Below the pieces are notes generated by a model, which did no database searches, had not been told where the DNA came from, and saw only the letters and a list, made by a program, of their open reading frames with translations. A stretch of 64,000 nt of DNA, taken from contig NZ_CP009227.1 of the NCBI RefSeq assembly GCF_000775995.1, positions 1,488,001 through 1,552,000 on the forward strand. The letters run 5' to 3'. How positions within the stretch are numbered: the first letter of the stretch is position 1; every line of letters starts with the position of its first letter. Position numbers and translations under genes: made by a program. Of this stretch, positions 1-8,614 are shown one piece after another. Source of the stretch: Treponema sp. OMZ 838 (GTDB lineage: Bacteria; Spirochaetota; Spirochaetia; Treponematales; Treponemataceae).

Positions 1-1
1 T

Positions 2-249
2 AACGGACTGTTTGGTCATAATTGGACTGTTTGTTATACAGTATTTGATATTAAGAAAAACAAACCTGTATTTAACGGAATCAGAACAGAAACCGATATA
101 ATGCACCTTGTTGATGCAAAAATCATTGATGAGAACTAGAAGAGGATAAACACATTAAATGTTTTTTAGCCGAGTCAGGATTGATTAAAAAAGAAACAGA
201 TCTTTATGATGAGGTAAGTCTACAATGGGTCTTGACGTTCATCAGTTAA
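2..249 (+). pseudogene. 3' part of an unrecognised gene, apparently frameshifted
   Basis: The reading frame entering the window is open from base 2 and stops at 137-139 with residues ending KIIDEN. A second frame is open across the stop and runs on to TAA at 247-249 with plausible coding text (for example EEDKHIKCFLAESGL and KKETDLYDEVSLQW). The simplest reading is one gene with a single frameshift near 125-140. The 5' part lies outside the window, so family and function cannot be named. It is AT-rich and is followed by a foldable repeat, like the next two ORFs. It could also be two unrelated fragments. Confidence 0.4.
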
Positions 250-307
250 AATATTAACCTAGAAAAGGTACTTCTAGAAATATAAAACGTCCTTTTTAAG
301 AAAAAAA

Positions 308-410
308 GAAAGTGAATATAATATTTCACGAAAAGATATTTTTCGCCTAAGACAGTTTTTAAAATCAACGGGTAGACAAGCTGCCTATAGTTTAAAACAG
401 TGTTCTACAT
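308..410 (+). repeat. attC-like foldable repeat, copy 1
   Basis: About 100 bases similar to 1269-1370. Both contain GAATATAATATTTC, then a foldable core with GTTTT-AAA on the left and TTTAAAAC on the right (here 345-408). The outer core ends are GCCTAAG and GTTCTAC, which match the integron consensus RYYYAAC / GTTRRRY poorly, so this copy looks degenerate. It lies between the decayed ORF on its left and the next decayed ORF on its right. Confidence 0.4.
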
Positions 411-482
411 AACAGCACACTGCGCTTGATTGAGAAAAAACGGCTTTTTCGCTTGAGTAAAGGAAATTTTGGTAATTTTAAA

Positions 483-1207
483 ATGTTGAAAAAAAGAAAT
501 GCACTATTCTTGCTTTGTATATTTGCATTTATATCATGGGGAATATGGTTGTTAGAAGTAAATCCATTTTTAACTAATACATGGGATTGGATTAGGTTTA
601 AAAAAATAACATTTATTCTTACACCTTTATTGTTTATTGTATGGGGTTATATGTCTCAAGTAATTACAAAAATATTTTCTATGATTTTTAATTTACTTAT
701 ATTTTTATATTCTTTTAATTATATTATTTTTAATTATGGCTGCACATATAGCAGGTCCTGCCGGTATTGTATTTTTAATTTCCCCTTTTTATTTTTTGCT
801 TTATAAACCAATTGTATTAATTTTAATATCGTTTTTTACTTTTGTATTTAATTTAATAATTATAGAATTAAATCATCTTAAAATTAAAAAGAAAGAATTT
901 TTAATAATAATTTATACTTCTTTCTTTATTATTCCGATTGTGATGTTTTTTATAAGTTGTTTATTTAAAATATTCAATGCAAATGAATATATAACTGGTT
1001 TTTTTGGATATAACAATATGGATACTATTTTATGGTTTAAAACGGGTATAGTTATTCCATTATCATTTATCTATGAAGGATGTCTGTTGTTGGTTTTTAA
1101 GAAATGAAAATACAATTATAAATATACCAAAGTTAGTTGATAAAAAAGAAGTAGCGAAATCAAAATTTGAGGAATGTGTTTTCGCTGATGAATTTCCCAT
1201 GCATTAA
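483..1207 (+). pseudogene. Membrane protein gene with two apparent frameshifts
   Basis: ATG at 483 opens a very hydrophobic frame (start MLKKRNALFLLCIFAFI) that runs to a stop at 804-806. A second frame, open from 685, continues the hydrophobic text (AAHIAGPAGIVFLISPFYF) to a stop at 1105-1107. A third frame continues from the T-run at 1094-1098 to TAA at 1205-1207 (INIPKLVDKKEVAKSKFEEC). Together they would make one protein of about 240 residues with roughly six membrane segments. The switch points lie in T-rich stretches, so either slippage mutations or sequencing errors would explain them. Family not recognised. It might instead be two or three small overlapping genes. Confidence 0.45.
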
Positions 1208-1268
1208 TAAAAATATTAAAAATGACATCGAGCTTTCTGGTTTAGGTAGAAGAAGCTGTTTGATAAAA

Positions 1269-1370
1269 GAAAACCGAATATAATATTTCAATAAGAAATA
1301 TTTTGTCCAACACTGTTTTCAAAGTCGGAAAAGCGGTCAAGCTGCGTTACGGTTTAAAACGTTGGTTATA
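1269..1370 (+). repeat. attC-like foldable repeat, copy 2 (best conserved)
   Basis: The core 1305-1367 starts with GTCCAAC, an exact RYYYAAC match, and ends GTTGGTT, one mismatch from GTTRRRY. Inside, CCAAC-act-GTTTT-c-AAA pairs with TTT-AAAAC-GTTGG, leaving ACT and C unpaired on one side. Unpaired bases of this kind are the hallmark of folded integron attC sites. Size (63 bases) is within the attC range. No integrase gene is in the window, so the assignment rests on structure alone. Confidence 0.45.
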
Positions 1371-1410
1371 TGGACTGCCTTCTGGGGGGGGCAGTAATTC
1401 TGAGGGGGAT

Positions 1411-2199
1411 ATGAAAAATAAAAGAATATGTATTTTGTGTATCTTACTATTTTTATTGCAAAATATCTTTGCTCATGATGAACGAGAGATGGATATTTTC
1501 ATTTTACTAGAAAATAATTCTAATAGTATTCTACTGTATAAAGGATGGATTCCGAAATCCCATGATGAGTCAGCGATTTTAAATAAAGATCTCTATAATG
1601 CTTTAATATCGATGGATAGAAAAATTAAAAAGTCAAAACCTATTTCTATAAATAACGTTGAAAAAGCTTGTATTATAGATGGTGAATATAAAGTTGAGTA
1701 TCTACTGACAGGAAAGAAATATGAAATTCAAAATAATTATTGGATGTATGAGTCTCAGTCTGGAAAGTTCTATAGATGTGATATTTTAAATGAATTGAGA
1801 ATCATATATGATTGTTATAATTATTCTGATTTTTATAGTAAATATTATTTACAGGACACATTAAATATTGCTGATTGTAAAAATATAAATTTTATAAAAT
1901 GGCTTTTTACTCATGAAACGGATATTCAAATTAAAGATAAACCTATTGAGGTTATTGAAAAACAATATTCAAATGGAATTCCAATTAGGATTCAACAATT
2001 ACCTTGTTACTATACAATAAAAATTTCAAATGAAGAATATAATCAATATAAAAAAGCTTGTAAGAAAAGGTCTGATTGGAAAATATTTAAAAATGGTGAA
2101 ATATCATTTTGTCTTATAACAAAGTTTGATTTATGTTGTGTTATAAAAGAAAATGAGCTGATTTTTGGATTTGGAAATATGGATATTATCCATCCATAA
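1411..2199 (+). CDS. Exported hypothetical protein
   Basis: A 262-residue protein of unknown family. The ATG at 1411 is preferred over an upstream TTG because TGAGGGGG precedes it and the protein then begins with a clean signal peptide (MKNKRICILCILLFLLQ, cleavage probably after IFAH). The mature part is rich in Ile, Asn, Lys and Tyr and contains no motif I recognise. It sits about 45 bases after the best attC-like repeat and is followed at 2211 by a third, weaker copy, so it has the layout of a gene cassette: small, AT-rich, without an obvious promoter of its own. It could be a surface or periplasmic protein. Confidence 0.65.
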   Translation: MKNKRICILCILLFLLQNIFAHDEREMDIFILLENNSNSILLYKGWIPKSHDESAILNKDLYNALISMDRKIKKSKPISINNVEKACIIDGEYKVEYLLTGKKYEIQNNYWMYESQSGKFYRCDILNELRIIYDCYNYSDFYSKYYLQDTLNIADCKNINFIKWLFTHETDIQIKDKPIEVIEKQYSNGIPIRIQQLPCYYTIKISNEEYNQYKKACKKRSDWKIFKNGEISFCLITKFDLCCVIKENELIFGFGNMDIIHP

Positions 2200-2210
2200 A
2201 ATGAAATAAT

Positions 2211-2280
2211 ACATAACATCGTTTTCAAAGTAAAAGGTGAGGGAGTGATAAAAATATTGATTCATGATACACTTTAAAAA
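2211..2280 (+). repeat. attC-like repeat, copy 3 (degenerate)
   Basis: Contains AACATCGTTTTCAAAGT, close to AACACTGTTTTCAAAGT in copy 2, and a distal ACTTTAAAAA that can pair with it leaving one C unpaired. The outer boxes are poor. The remaining intergenic sequence to 2472 shows only a 12-bp perfect palindrome, GTTAGCGCTAAC, at 2380-2391 and nothing else that I can interpret. Confidence 0.3.
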
Positions 2281-2472
2281 AATAAGAAGATTTGATAATG
2301 TTGATATATAGAGGGTTATATAGTATATTGTAATAAACATATACGAAATAAGCACACTTCATGTTCAAGAACTATTACTGTTAGCGCTAACTATATATGC
2401 CATCATCACCGCGTTTATTCGTGGGGGTGTTAAAAAGCAGTCCGGTTGTCTTGAATAGAGAAGGAGAAGACG

Positions 2473-2706
2473 TTGAAAAAATTTGAAGAACGGTTAACGC
2501 ATCTTGAAGAAATCAGCGAAAAAATCAAGAGTGCCGATCTTCCGTTGGAAGAAGCTCTTGCGGCTTTTGAAGAAGGAATCAAGCTTGCTAAAACCTTGGA
2601 AAAAGACATTGATAAAATAGAAAGTAAGGTGCAGATATTGATGAATCAGCCGGTGCAATCGCAGGATAAACCTGAGCTGGAGCTATTTTCAGCTGATGAC
2701 ATATAG
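2473..2706 (+). CDS. xseB: Exodeoxyribonuclease VII small subunit
   Basis: A 77-residue acidic helical protein with the XseB pattern: FEERLTHLEEISEKI, then LPLEEALAAFEEGIKLAKT, near the N-terminus. In the family this subunit binds several copies to XseA to make the enzyme that degrades single-stranded DNA from both ends to oligonucleotides, in recombination and mismatch-repair excision. Start is TTG at 2473, preceded by AGAAGGAGAAG. The mutL start follows after 2 bases, so the two are very probably co-transcribed and both serve DNA repair. xseA is not in the window. Confidence 0.9.
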   Translation: MKKFEERLTHLEEISEKIKSADLPLEEALAAFEEGIKLAKTLEKDIDKIESKVQILMNQPVQSQDKPELELFSADDI

Positions 2707-2708
2707 CG

Positions 2709-4712
2709 ATGGATACCTCGTCTCAATCACCTGAAATATCTCAAGTTTCTTTTCATACTGATACGGCTGTCGATTCCACCGCTGTGTACAAGCCGATAAA
2801 AGCGCTTGATGCGGAAACGGCACGGAAAATTGCGGCCGGCGAGGTTATTGATCGTCCTGCAGCCGTTATCCGCGAGCTTTTAGATAATGCAATCGATGCA
2901 GGCGCTTCAAAGGTGCAAGTGGAAATCTCAGGCGGCGGTATCGACCGCATTCGGGTGACGGATAACGGTTGCGGTATGAGCCGCGAAGACCTCGCAATCT
3001 GCACGGACACTCACACGACGAGTAAGATTTCTACAGCGGAAGATTTACTCTCCCTGCACAGTCTCGGTTTCCGCGGCGAAGCTCTTTCTTCTATTAAAGC
3101 GGTCAGCGATCTTGAAATTACCTCAACGAGGAGCGGACCCGCCGCATGGAAATTGCAGCTAGGGAAGATACTTCCGGCTCGTCTAAATGCCGGTACTGTG
3201 GTGCAGGTAGAAAACCTCTTTGAAAACTTTCCTGCCCGCAAGCAGTTTTTAAAGCGGGCGGCTGCCGAGACTGCGCTGTGTAGAATAATCTTTCTCGACA
3301 AAGCTCTGCCGCATTACCGTACCGAAATGCGCTTTATCACGGATGGCGAGCTTCGCTTTCTGCTTCCTCCTACAGAGTCGCTGCGGGAACGTTGCCTCGC
3401 CGCTTTTTCGTTTAAAGAACCCGAAGCGCTCTTTTTTGAAATTGAAGGAAGCGGTGAGCATTTCTCGTTCCGTATTGTGCTCGGCAGCCCGGATGTTGTC
3501 CGAAGCGATAAACGCGCTATCATGGTATTTGTCAACGGTAGAAGGATTACCGAGTTTGGACTTACGCAGGCAATCGAGTACGGCAGCGAAGGCTATTTCC
3601 CCAACGGCGGACATCCCGTTGCGTTTTTATTTTTAACGGTAGAGCCTTCCCGTGTGGACTTTAACATTCACCCCGCAAAAAAAGAAGCACGCTTTCAGGA
3701 TTACGGCGCTATCCACCACGCCGTCAGCAGCGCCGTCGGCTCCTTTTACCGGCAGCATACCGTTGCAAGTCTCTTAAAAGAAAAGTATGACCCCAGCCTT
3801 ACCCGCCCTCTGGATTTTCAGCACGGTTCCCCGGCAGGAGCATACCCACAGTCATCGCACTCCGGCACGGCAGCCGGTCAGTATGGAGACGGTAAAAGCG
3901 GTAACTCAGCCGTCGGTACAGCAGCCGATGAGTATGACCGATATGGAAAGGAGTACGGAAACGATACCGGTGTACTGCCTGACGGATACAACTACGAGGT
4001 GTCCGGCACTCAAGCGGAGTACGGTTCTGCACAAAGCGGATATGGCAGCGCATTCCGCCAAATAGCGGCGACAGCAGCAGTTCCTTATTCAGTAGGGGAA
4101 CGCATTATTCCACCGCCTGCGGCTACGGGTACGGCAGCGTATCTACAGCCGCCGCCGGATCTTCCTCCGGCTGATTTTAAGCTGCTCGGACAGGTCGCCG
4201 GTACCTTTATCGCAGTAGAAAAAAACGAGGCGCTGTATTTAATTGACCAACATGCTGCCCACGAGCGGATTATCTTTGAGCAGCTGCGGCATAATATCGG
4301 CGGCGTACAGGAGCTGTTAATCCCCTACCGCATTATCACCTCATCGGAAGAAGACGATGCGTTTATCAAAACACATCAGGAGCTACTCTGTAAGGCGGGC
4401 TTTGCCCTCTCCGATGAAGGTGCAGGCGTATGGCAGGTAACCGCCGTACCGGCACGGTGGACAGGCACGGAGCGCGATCTTATCCGCGACATCACCGGCG
4501 TCCGTAAAAATGCCGGAGACATTCTCTATCAGATTTTAGCCTCAGCCGCCTGCCGTGCTGCCTGCAAGGATCATGCCATCCTCGACCCCGTAACCCAGCA
4601 GCACATTGCGGCGCAAGCCTTTGAACTTCCCGAACCCATCTGTCCGCACGGCCGCCCAATCTGGATTGTGCTTACCCGCGAAGAACTCTTTAAACGAGTT
4701 AAGCGAACGTAG
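2709..4712 (+). CDS. mutL: DNA mismatch repair protein MutL
   Basis: A 667-residue MutL. The N-terminal GHKL ATPase motifs are visible (residues ~38-110: KIAAGEVIDRPAAVIRELLDNA, DNGCGM, GFRGEAL), followed by the transducer domain (VNGRR, DFNIHPAKKE). A variable Gly/Tyr/Ser-rich linker of about 130 residues follows. The C-terminal dimerisation domain carries DQHA-xx-E-xxxx-E (LIDQHAAHERIIFE), ACRAACK and CPHGRP, which mark MutL proteins with their own nicking endonuclease, as expected in organisms lacking MutH. It links mismatch recognition by MutS to strand incision. The YG-rich linker is longer and more repetitive than usual. ATG at 2709, 2 bases after xseB. Confidence 0.97.
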   Translation: MDTSSQSPEISQVSFHTDTAVDSTAVYKPIKALDAETARKIAAGEVIDRPAAVIRELLDNAIDAGASKVQVEISGGGIDRIRVTDNGCGMSREDLAICTDTHTTSKISTAEDLLSLHSLGFRGEALSSIKAVSDLEITSTRSGPAAWKLQLGKILPARLNAGTVVQVENLFENFPARKQFLKRAAAETALCRIIFLDKALPHYRTEMRFITDGELRFLLPPTESLRERCLAAFSFKEPEALFFEIEGSGEHFSFRIVLGSPDVVRSDKRAIMVFVNGRRITEFGLTQAIEYGSEGYFPNGGHPVAFLFLTVEPSRVDFNIHPAKKEARFQDYGAIHHAVSSAVGSFYRQHTVASLLKEKYDPSLTRPLDFQHGSPAGAYPQSSHSGTAAGQYGDGKSGNSAVGTAADEYDRYGKEYGNDTGVLPDGYNYEVSGTQAEYGSAQSGYGSAFRQIAATAAVPYSVGERIIPPPAATGTAAYLQPPPDLPPADFKLLGQVAGTFIAVEKNEALYLIDQHAAHERIIFEQLRHNIGGVQELLIPYRIITSSEEDDAFIKTHQELLCKAGFALSDEGAGVWQVTAVPARWTGTERDLIRDITGVRKNAGDILYQILASAACRAACKDHAILDPVTQQHIAAQAFELPEPICPHGRPIWIVLTREELFKRVKRT

Positions 4713-4856
4713 AGTAGAAATCCTCGCCGGCATTGACCTTTCTTGTATTTTTCGCTAAAAAATTTTACAGGCTGATTAAATTTTAAGGAAATCTCTAAAA
4801 CTAAGGTTATGAAGAAGTCCCGATTCTTTTTCTATATTACGATTAAAGGAAGCATT

Positions 4857-6407
4857 ATGAGCGAAGCAATTTTTTTAGGCCGCGGCGAAACTGCGGTTGA
4901 ACTTTTACCGATGAGGGCGAATAGACACGGACTTATTACGGGGGCTACCGGTACCGGAAAGACCGTTACGCTCAAAGTAATTGCGGAAGCATTCAGCGAT
5001 TTAGGCGTGCCGGTGTTTTTACCGGATGTGAAAGGCGACCTGTGCGGTTTTGCCGAAAAAGGCGAATCGAGCGTTAAACTGCAAGAGCGGCTCAGTCTCT
5101 TACATATTTCAAACTTTGAATTTAAAAGTTATCCCGTACGGATATGGAGTATCTTGCAAGAAACGGGACACCCCATACGCACTACGATTTCCGAAATGGG
5201 ACCGCTGTTGCTTTCTCGCCTTTTAGACCTTAACGAAGTGCAAACCGGCGTATTGAATATCGCATTCCGTGTCGCGGATGAGGACGGGCTATTGCTTTTG
5301 GATTTAAAGGATCTGAAAGCGATGCTCCATTATATTAGTGAAAATAAGCAGGATTTAAAATTAAAATACGGTAATATCTCCGACACCTCGGTAGGAGCAA
5401 TTCAGCGGAATCTTTTAACGCTCGAAAATGAAGGAGCGGATAATTTTTTCGGAGAACCGGCTTTAGACATCAATGATTTTTTTAAGCAAACATCCGAGGG
5501 ACGCGGATATATCAATATATTAAATGCCGTCAAACTGTACCAAAAGCCCATGCTGTATTCAACCTTTTTGCTATGGTTCTTATCCGAGCTTTACGAAAAC
5601 CTCCCGGAAATCGGCGATGCAGAAAAACCGAAAATCGTCTTTTTCTTTGATGAAGCTCACTTGTTGTTTGATAACGGTTCAAAGATATTGCTTCAAAAGA
5701 TTGAACAAATTATGCGTTTAATCCGGTCGAAGGGCGTTGCGGTTTTTTTCGTTACTCAAAATCCCGCCGATATTCCCGAAGACATCCTTGGTCAGCTGGG
5801 AAATAAGATTCAACATGCGTTGAGGGCGTTTACCCCTAAGGACGCAAAAGCCATACGCCTTGCAGCCGAGACCTTCCGCGTCAATCCTGCGTTCGACACC
5901 GCTCAAGTTATCACGCAGCTTAAAACCGGCGAAGCCCTCGTTTCCGTTTTGCAGCAGGACGGCAGCCCTTCTATAACGCAGCGGACAATGATTGTTCCTC
6001 CTCACAGTAAAATGGGCGTAATCGACAGTGCTAAAATCACAGCGCTGGTCGAAGAGTCTCCTCTTTTATATAAATACAAGGATCCGGTCGATCGGGAATC
6101 CGCTTACGAGATTCTTACCAAACAGTTTAGCGAACAAGCCGAAGCCGCGACACGTCAAGCCGAAGAAAAGCAACTTGCAAAAGAAAACGCAGCAAAGGCA
6201 AAAGAAGAAGCGGCGCTTATACGAGCCGAAAACGCCAAAGCAAGGGCAGAAGCGGCAAAGTTAAGGCTGGAAGAAGCTGCAAAACGAAAAAATCAAAGCA
6301 CCACAGACCGGTTGGGGAGAATTTTGGTTGATAGCATCACCCGCTCAGTCGGACGGGAAATTACCCGCGGTGTTTTCGGCTCCGTTAAAAAAATGCTCCG
6401 CAGTTGA
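4857..6407 (+). CDS. HerA-type ATPase (DUF853 family)
   Basis: A 516-residue ATPase of the bacterial HerA/YjgR type. Walker A is GATGTGKT (residues 29-36) and Walker B is in FFFDEAHLLF. An arginine-finger region follows around residues 300-330 (RLIRSKGVAVFFVTQNP). The last 100 residues form an Ala/Glu/Lys-rich coiled coil. HerA proteins are hexameric DNA translocases. The DUF853 branch is common in bacteria and its exact job is not well established, so a role in DNA processing or partition is inference. The ATG at 4857 has AAAGGA six bases upstream and is preferred over an in-frame ATG at 4809. Downstream of mutL but separated by 144 bases. Confidence 0.85.
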   Translation: MSEAIFLGRGETAVELLPMRANRHGLITGATGTGKTVTLKVIAEAFSDLGVPVFLPDVKGDLCGFAEKGESSVKLQERLSLLHISNFEFKSYPVRIWSILQETGHPIRTTISEMGPLLLSRLLDLNEVQTGVLNIAFRVADEDGLLLLDLKDLKAMLHYISENKQDLKLKYGNISDTSVGAIQRNLLTLENEGADNFFGEPALDINDFFKQTSEGRGYINILNAVKLYQKPMLYSTFLLWFLSELYENLPEIGDAEKPKIVFFFDEAHLLFDNGSKILLQKIEQIMRLIRSKGVAVFFVTQNPADIPEDILGQLGNKIQHALRAFTPKDAKAIRLAAETFRVNPAFDTAQVITQLKTGEALVSVLQQDGSPSITQRTMIVPPHSKMGVIDSAKITALVEESPLLYKYKDPVDRESAYEILTKQFSEQAEAATRQAEEKQLAKENAAKAKEEAALIRAENAKARAEAAKLRLEEAAKRKNQSTTDRLGRILVDSITRSVGREITRGVFGSVKKMLRS

Positions 6408-6442
6408 GCAGTGATACAGGGACGGGCAAATATATCAAGCTG

Positions 6443-7291
6443 TTAAGAAACCGTCTGAGGTGTTTGCCCCGATAGTTCATCTTCTTTAAAAAGCCATATC
6501 AGTGCATCATCGATTGCTTTTGTGAGGACGAGTACATGAATATTTTGTTTTTCTTTTTGCGCATGTTTTTTCCAGTACTGCAATGAATGTTTTTTTAATT
6601 TCCGTTTTTCTTCTTCGATCCTTTTATCTGCCTCGTCTTTGTGCACATCAATGTAATGATATAATCCGCATGCCATAAAATAAACGCCGAGTAATCGAAC
6701 AAACGGTTCTTGTTCGGTTTCCAGCAGGTGTGAGAATTTCTCTGCTGCCTCGCGGTAGCGTTTTAGCATCTGTGCCGAGAATGCCTCATAGAACGATATC
6801 CACGGGGAGGTTTTATGAGGCCGTTCGGCAATACGAGTCATAAAATCGGCAAGTCCTTGATAATCGTTTGAAAGCAGTTTGGCTGCCGCAAAACGGGAAG
6901 CAAAAGTTCTAATATATTCAGGTTTATATTCTTCGAGTACACGTTCAAGCCGTTTTAATATTTCAAAATCGCCCAATAAAATACTGATTTCACACAGTAT
7001 CCGTACTTTTTTAGCGGTAAGATGATGTTTTTCAAAAATTTCCGTCTCTAAATAGAGTGAAAGTGCGGGCCAATCTTCAGCTTCAAGAGTTGTTATGAGT
7101 TTCCAGTTGCTGATAAAGAATATATTCATTCCCAGAAAGAGAATCATAAAAAAAAGGACGAATATCCAGTAGTTTTTGAAAAAGCTGCCGATAAATTCAG
7201 TACCGGCGGTAAAGAATGAAAAAGAAAGCACTGTAAAGAAGATAGTTAACAGAACGGCATTAAAGATAATAATAAGCACTTTTAATTTCAT
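6443..7291 (-). CDS. Conserved membrane protein, TPR-like cytoplasmic part
   Basis: A 282-residue protein. Two membrane segments lie near residues 5-30 and 40-62, followed by an all-helical region rich in Leu, Glu and Lys. Short helix pairs (for example LRRLERVLEEYKPEYIR and YREAAEKFSHLLE) suggest TPR-like repeats. The C-terminal 60 residues are highly charged. No catalytic motif is visible and I do not recognise the family beyond a likely treponemal protein. It converges on the HerA-type gene with a 35-base gap and diverges from the HD-GYP gene. Function unknown. Confidence 0.75.
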   Translation of the reverse strand: MKLKVLIIIFNAVLLTIFFTVLSFSFFTAGTEFIGSFFKNYWIFVLFFMILFLGMNIFFISNWKLITTLEAEDWPALSLYLETEIFEKHHLTAKKVRILCEISILLGDFEILKRLERVLEEYKPEYIRTFASRFAAAKLLSNDYQGLADFMTRIAERPHKTSPWISFYEAFSAQMLKRYREAAEKFSHLLETEQEPFVRLLGVYFMACGLYHYIDVHKDEADKRIEEEKRKLKKHSLQYWKKHAQKEKQNIHVLVLTKAIDDALIWLFKEDELSGQTPQTVS

Positions 7292-7370
7292 TCAAAATCT
7301 CCTATAATCTATAAATAGATAGTGTAAATCTTTTGGTTACACTTTCAGTGTACTACAGGAGCGTATTTAA

Positions 7371-8543
7371 GTGAATACATTGAAACTTTTAGAGCTGAAA
7401 ACCCCCGTATATTTTACGGAGGATGTGTACATTGATAAAAAGTTTTTGTTATTTACAAGAGAAAGTTGTTTTACGGATGAATTAAAAAGACTTCTTTCCG
7501 AATGGCAGTTTACGCTTCTCTATACAAAAGGAACCGTCACCGAAGCGAATCCTCAAAAAAAAGAAAATGAGGGCGAAGAAAAAAATGATGCGGCCGGCAC
7601 AGGTCAAGTCCTAACCGAACCAAAACTTTCGGGCGAGTTAGTAGAAAAGACCTATCAAAGATTCTATGCCTTTGCTGACGAAGTGTATGGAGCCTATCGT
7701 AATAGGCAGGCGCTCAATACCGAAAGTGTCATTGCCAAAATGAAGGAATTCTGTACTTTTGTACAAGAAAACCGGCAGGCAGTACTTATTTTGCAATCGA
7801 TTATGCCGTATAACGTAGATAATTTTCTTGTTACCCATTCGATTCGGTCGGCAGTTTTTGCTATCGTAGTCGGTATGGAACTTAAAATGCAAAATCATCA
7901 GCTGGTAGAATTGGCAACCACTGCTTTGCTGCATGAGATAGGCCTTATTCATATTTCCGAAGATATTTATTCCAGAGCAGCCGAACTGTCAGATGAGGAA
8001 AAAAAGTATCTCCATGTGCATCCGGTGCTTTCCTGTAAAATATTAAAGAAAGCCAAATTTCCGCTGCCGGTTTGTCTCGGTACGCTTGATCATCACGAGC
8101 GGGAAAACGGTACGGGATACCCTCAAAAGCTGACCGGTGAAAAAATTTCTCTTTACGGAAAGATTCTGGCGGTTGTCTGTTCTTATGAAGCGATGACCGG
8201 GGAGCGCAAGTATAAGAAAGCTGATGATCCTGCAACGGGGTTATTGAATGTTTTGCGCCGGGAACCTTCGCAATATGATGAAGAGGTACTCAAAGCGCTC
8301 TTGAATGCGCTGTCGTTTTTCCCGATCGGCAGCTTTGTGTATCTTTCAAATAATACCGTTGCACAAGTAATCGACAATAATTCGGAGGATCCTCGTTTTC
8401 CCGTTGTACGTGTTATTGATAGGTCTGCAAAAACGGCTTTTTCGGAAGCCATCCGTACTGCAATGGACGGTATCCGTATCATGCGTCCGGCACGTAAAGA
8501 GGAATGGGTTGCCGCTCTCAGCAAAGGAAAGAAGAAGGCGTAG
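7371..8543 (+). CDS. HD-GYP domain protein with altered metal site
   Basis: A 390-residue protein. Residues 1-130 are unassigned and charged. The HD-GYP region is about 145-340. HD-GYP proteins hydrolyse cyclic di-GMP using metal-binding His/Asp residues. Here several hallmarks persist: THSIRSA, the HP of the VHPVLS segment, HHE and GTGYP. However, HD is HE (LLHEIGL), the Lys of HDIGK is Leu, DG before GYP is NG, and the Asp of the usual D-x-YDAMT is Cys (VCSYEAMT). Catalysis may be weakened or lost, leaving a c-di-GMP sensor, but that is inference. GTG start at 7371 with AGGAG nine bases upstream. A short hairpin (AGTGTAA / TTACACT) lies at 7321-7343. Confidence 0.85.
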   Translation: MNTLKLLELKTPVYFTEDVYIDKKFLLFTRESCFTDELKRLLSEWQFTLLYTKGTVTEANPQKKENEGEEKNDAAGTGQVLTEPKLSGELVEKTYQRFYAFADEVYGAYRNRQALNTESVIAKMKEFCTFVQENRQAVLILQSIMPYNVDNFLVTHSIRSAVFAIVVGMELKMQNHQLVELATTALLHEIGLIHISEDIYSRAAELSDEEKKYLHVHPVLSCKILKKAKFPLPVCLGTLDHHERENGTGYPQKLTGEKISLYGKILAVVCSYEAMTGERKYKKADDPATGLLNVLRREPSQYDEEVLKALLNALSFFPIGSFVYLSNNTVAQVIDNNSEDPRFPVVRVIDRSAKTAFSEAIRTAMDGIRIMRPARKEEWVAALSKGKKKA

Positions 8544-8614
8544 CTTCGGCAGCTATCATGGGCTATACATCATCCGTATTGTAAATTAACAAAACGCTAC
8601 AGATGCGCTGCATA

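Noticed and set aside
1303..1410. N-terminal extension of the exported protein at 1411
   Set aside because: The extension translates the attC-like repeat and would bury the signal peptide. ATG 1411 has its own Shine-Dalgarno.
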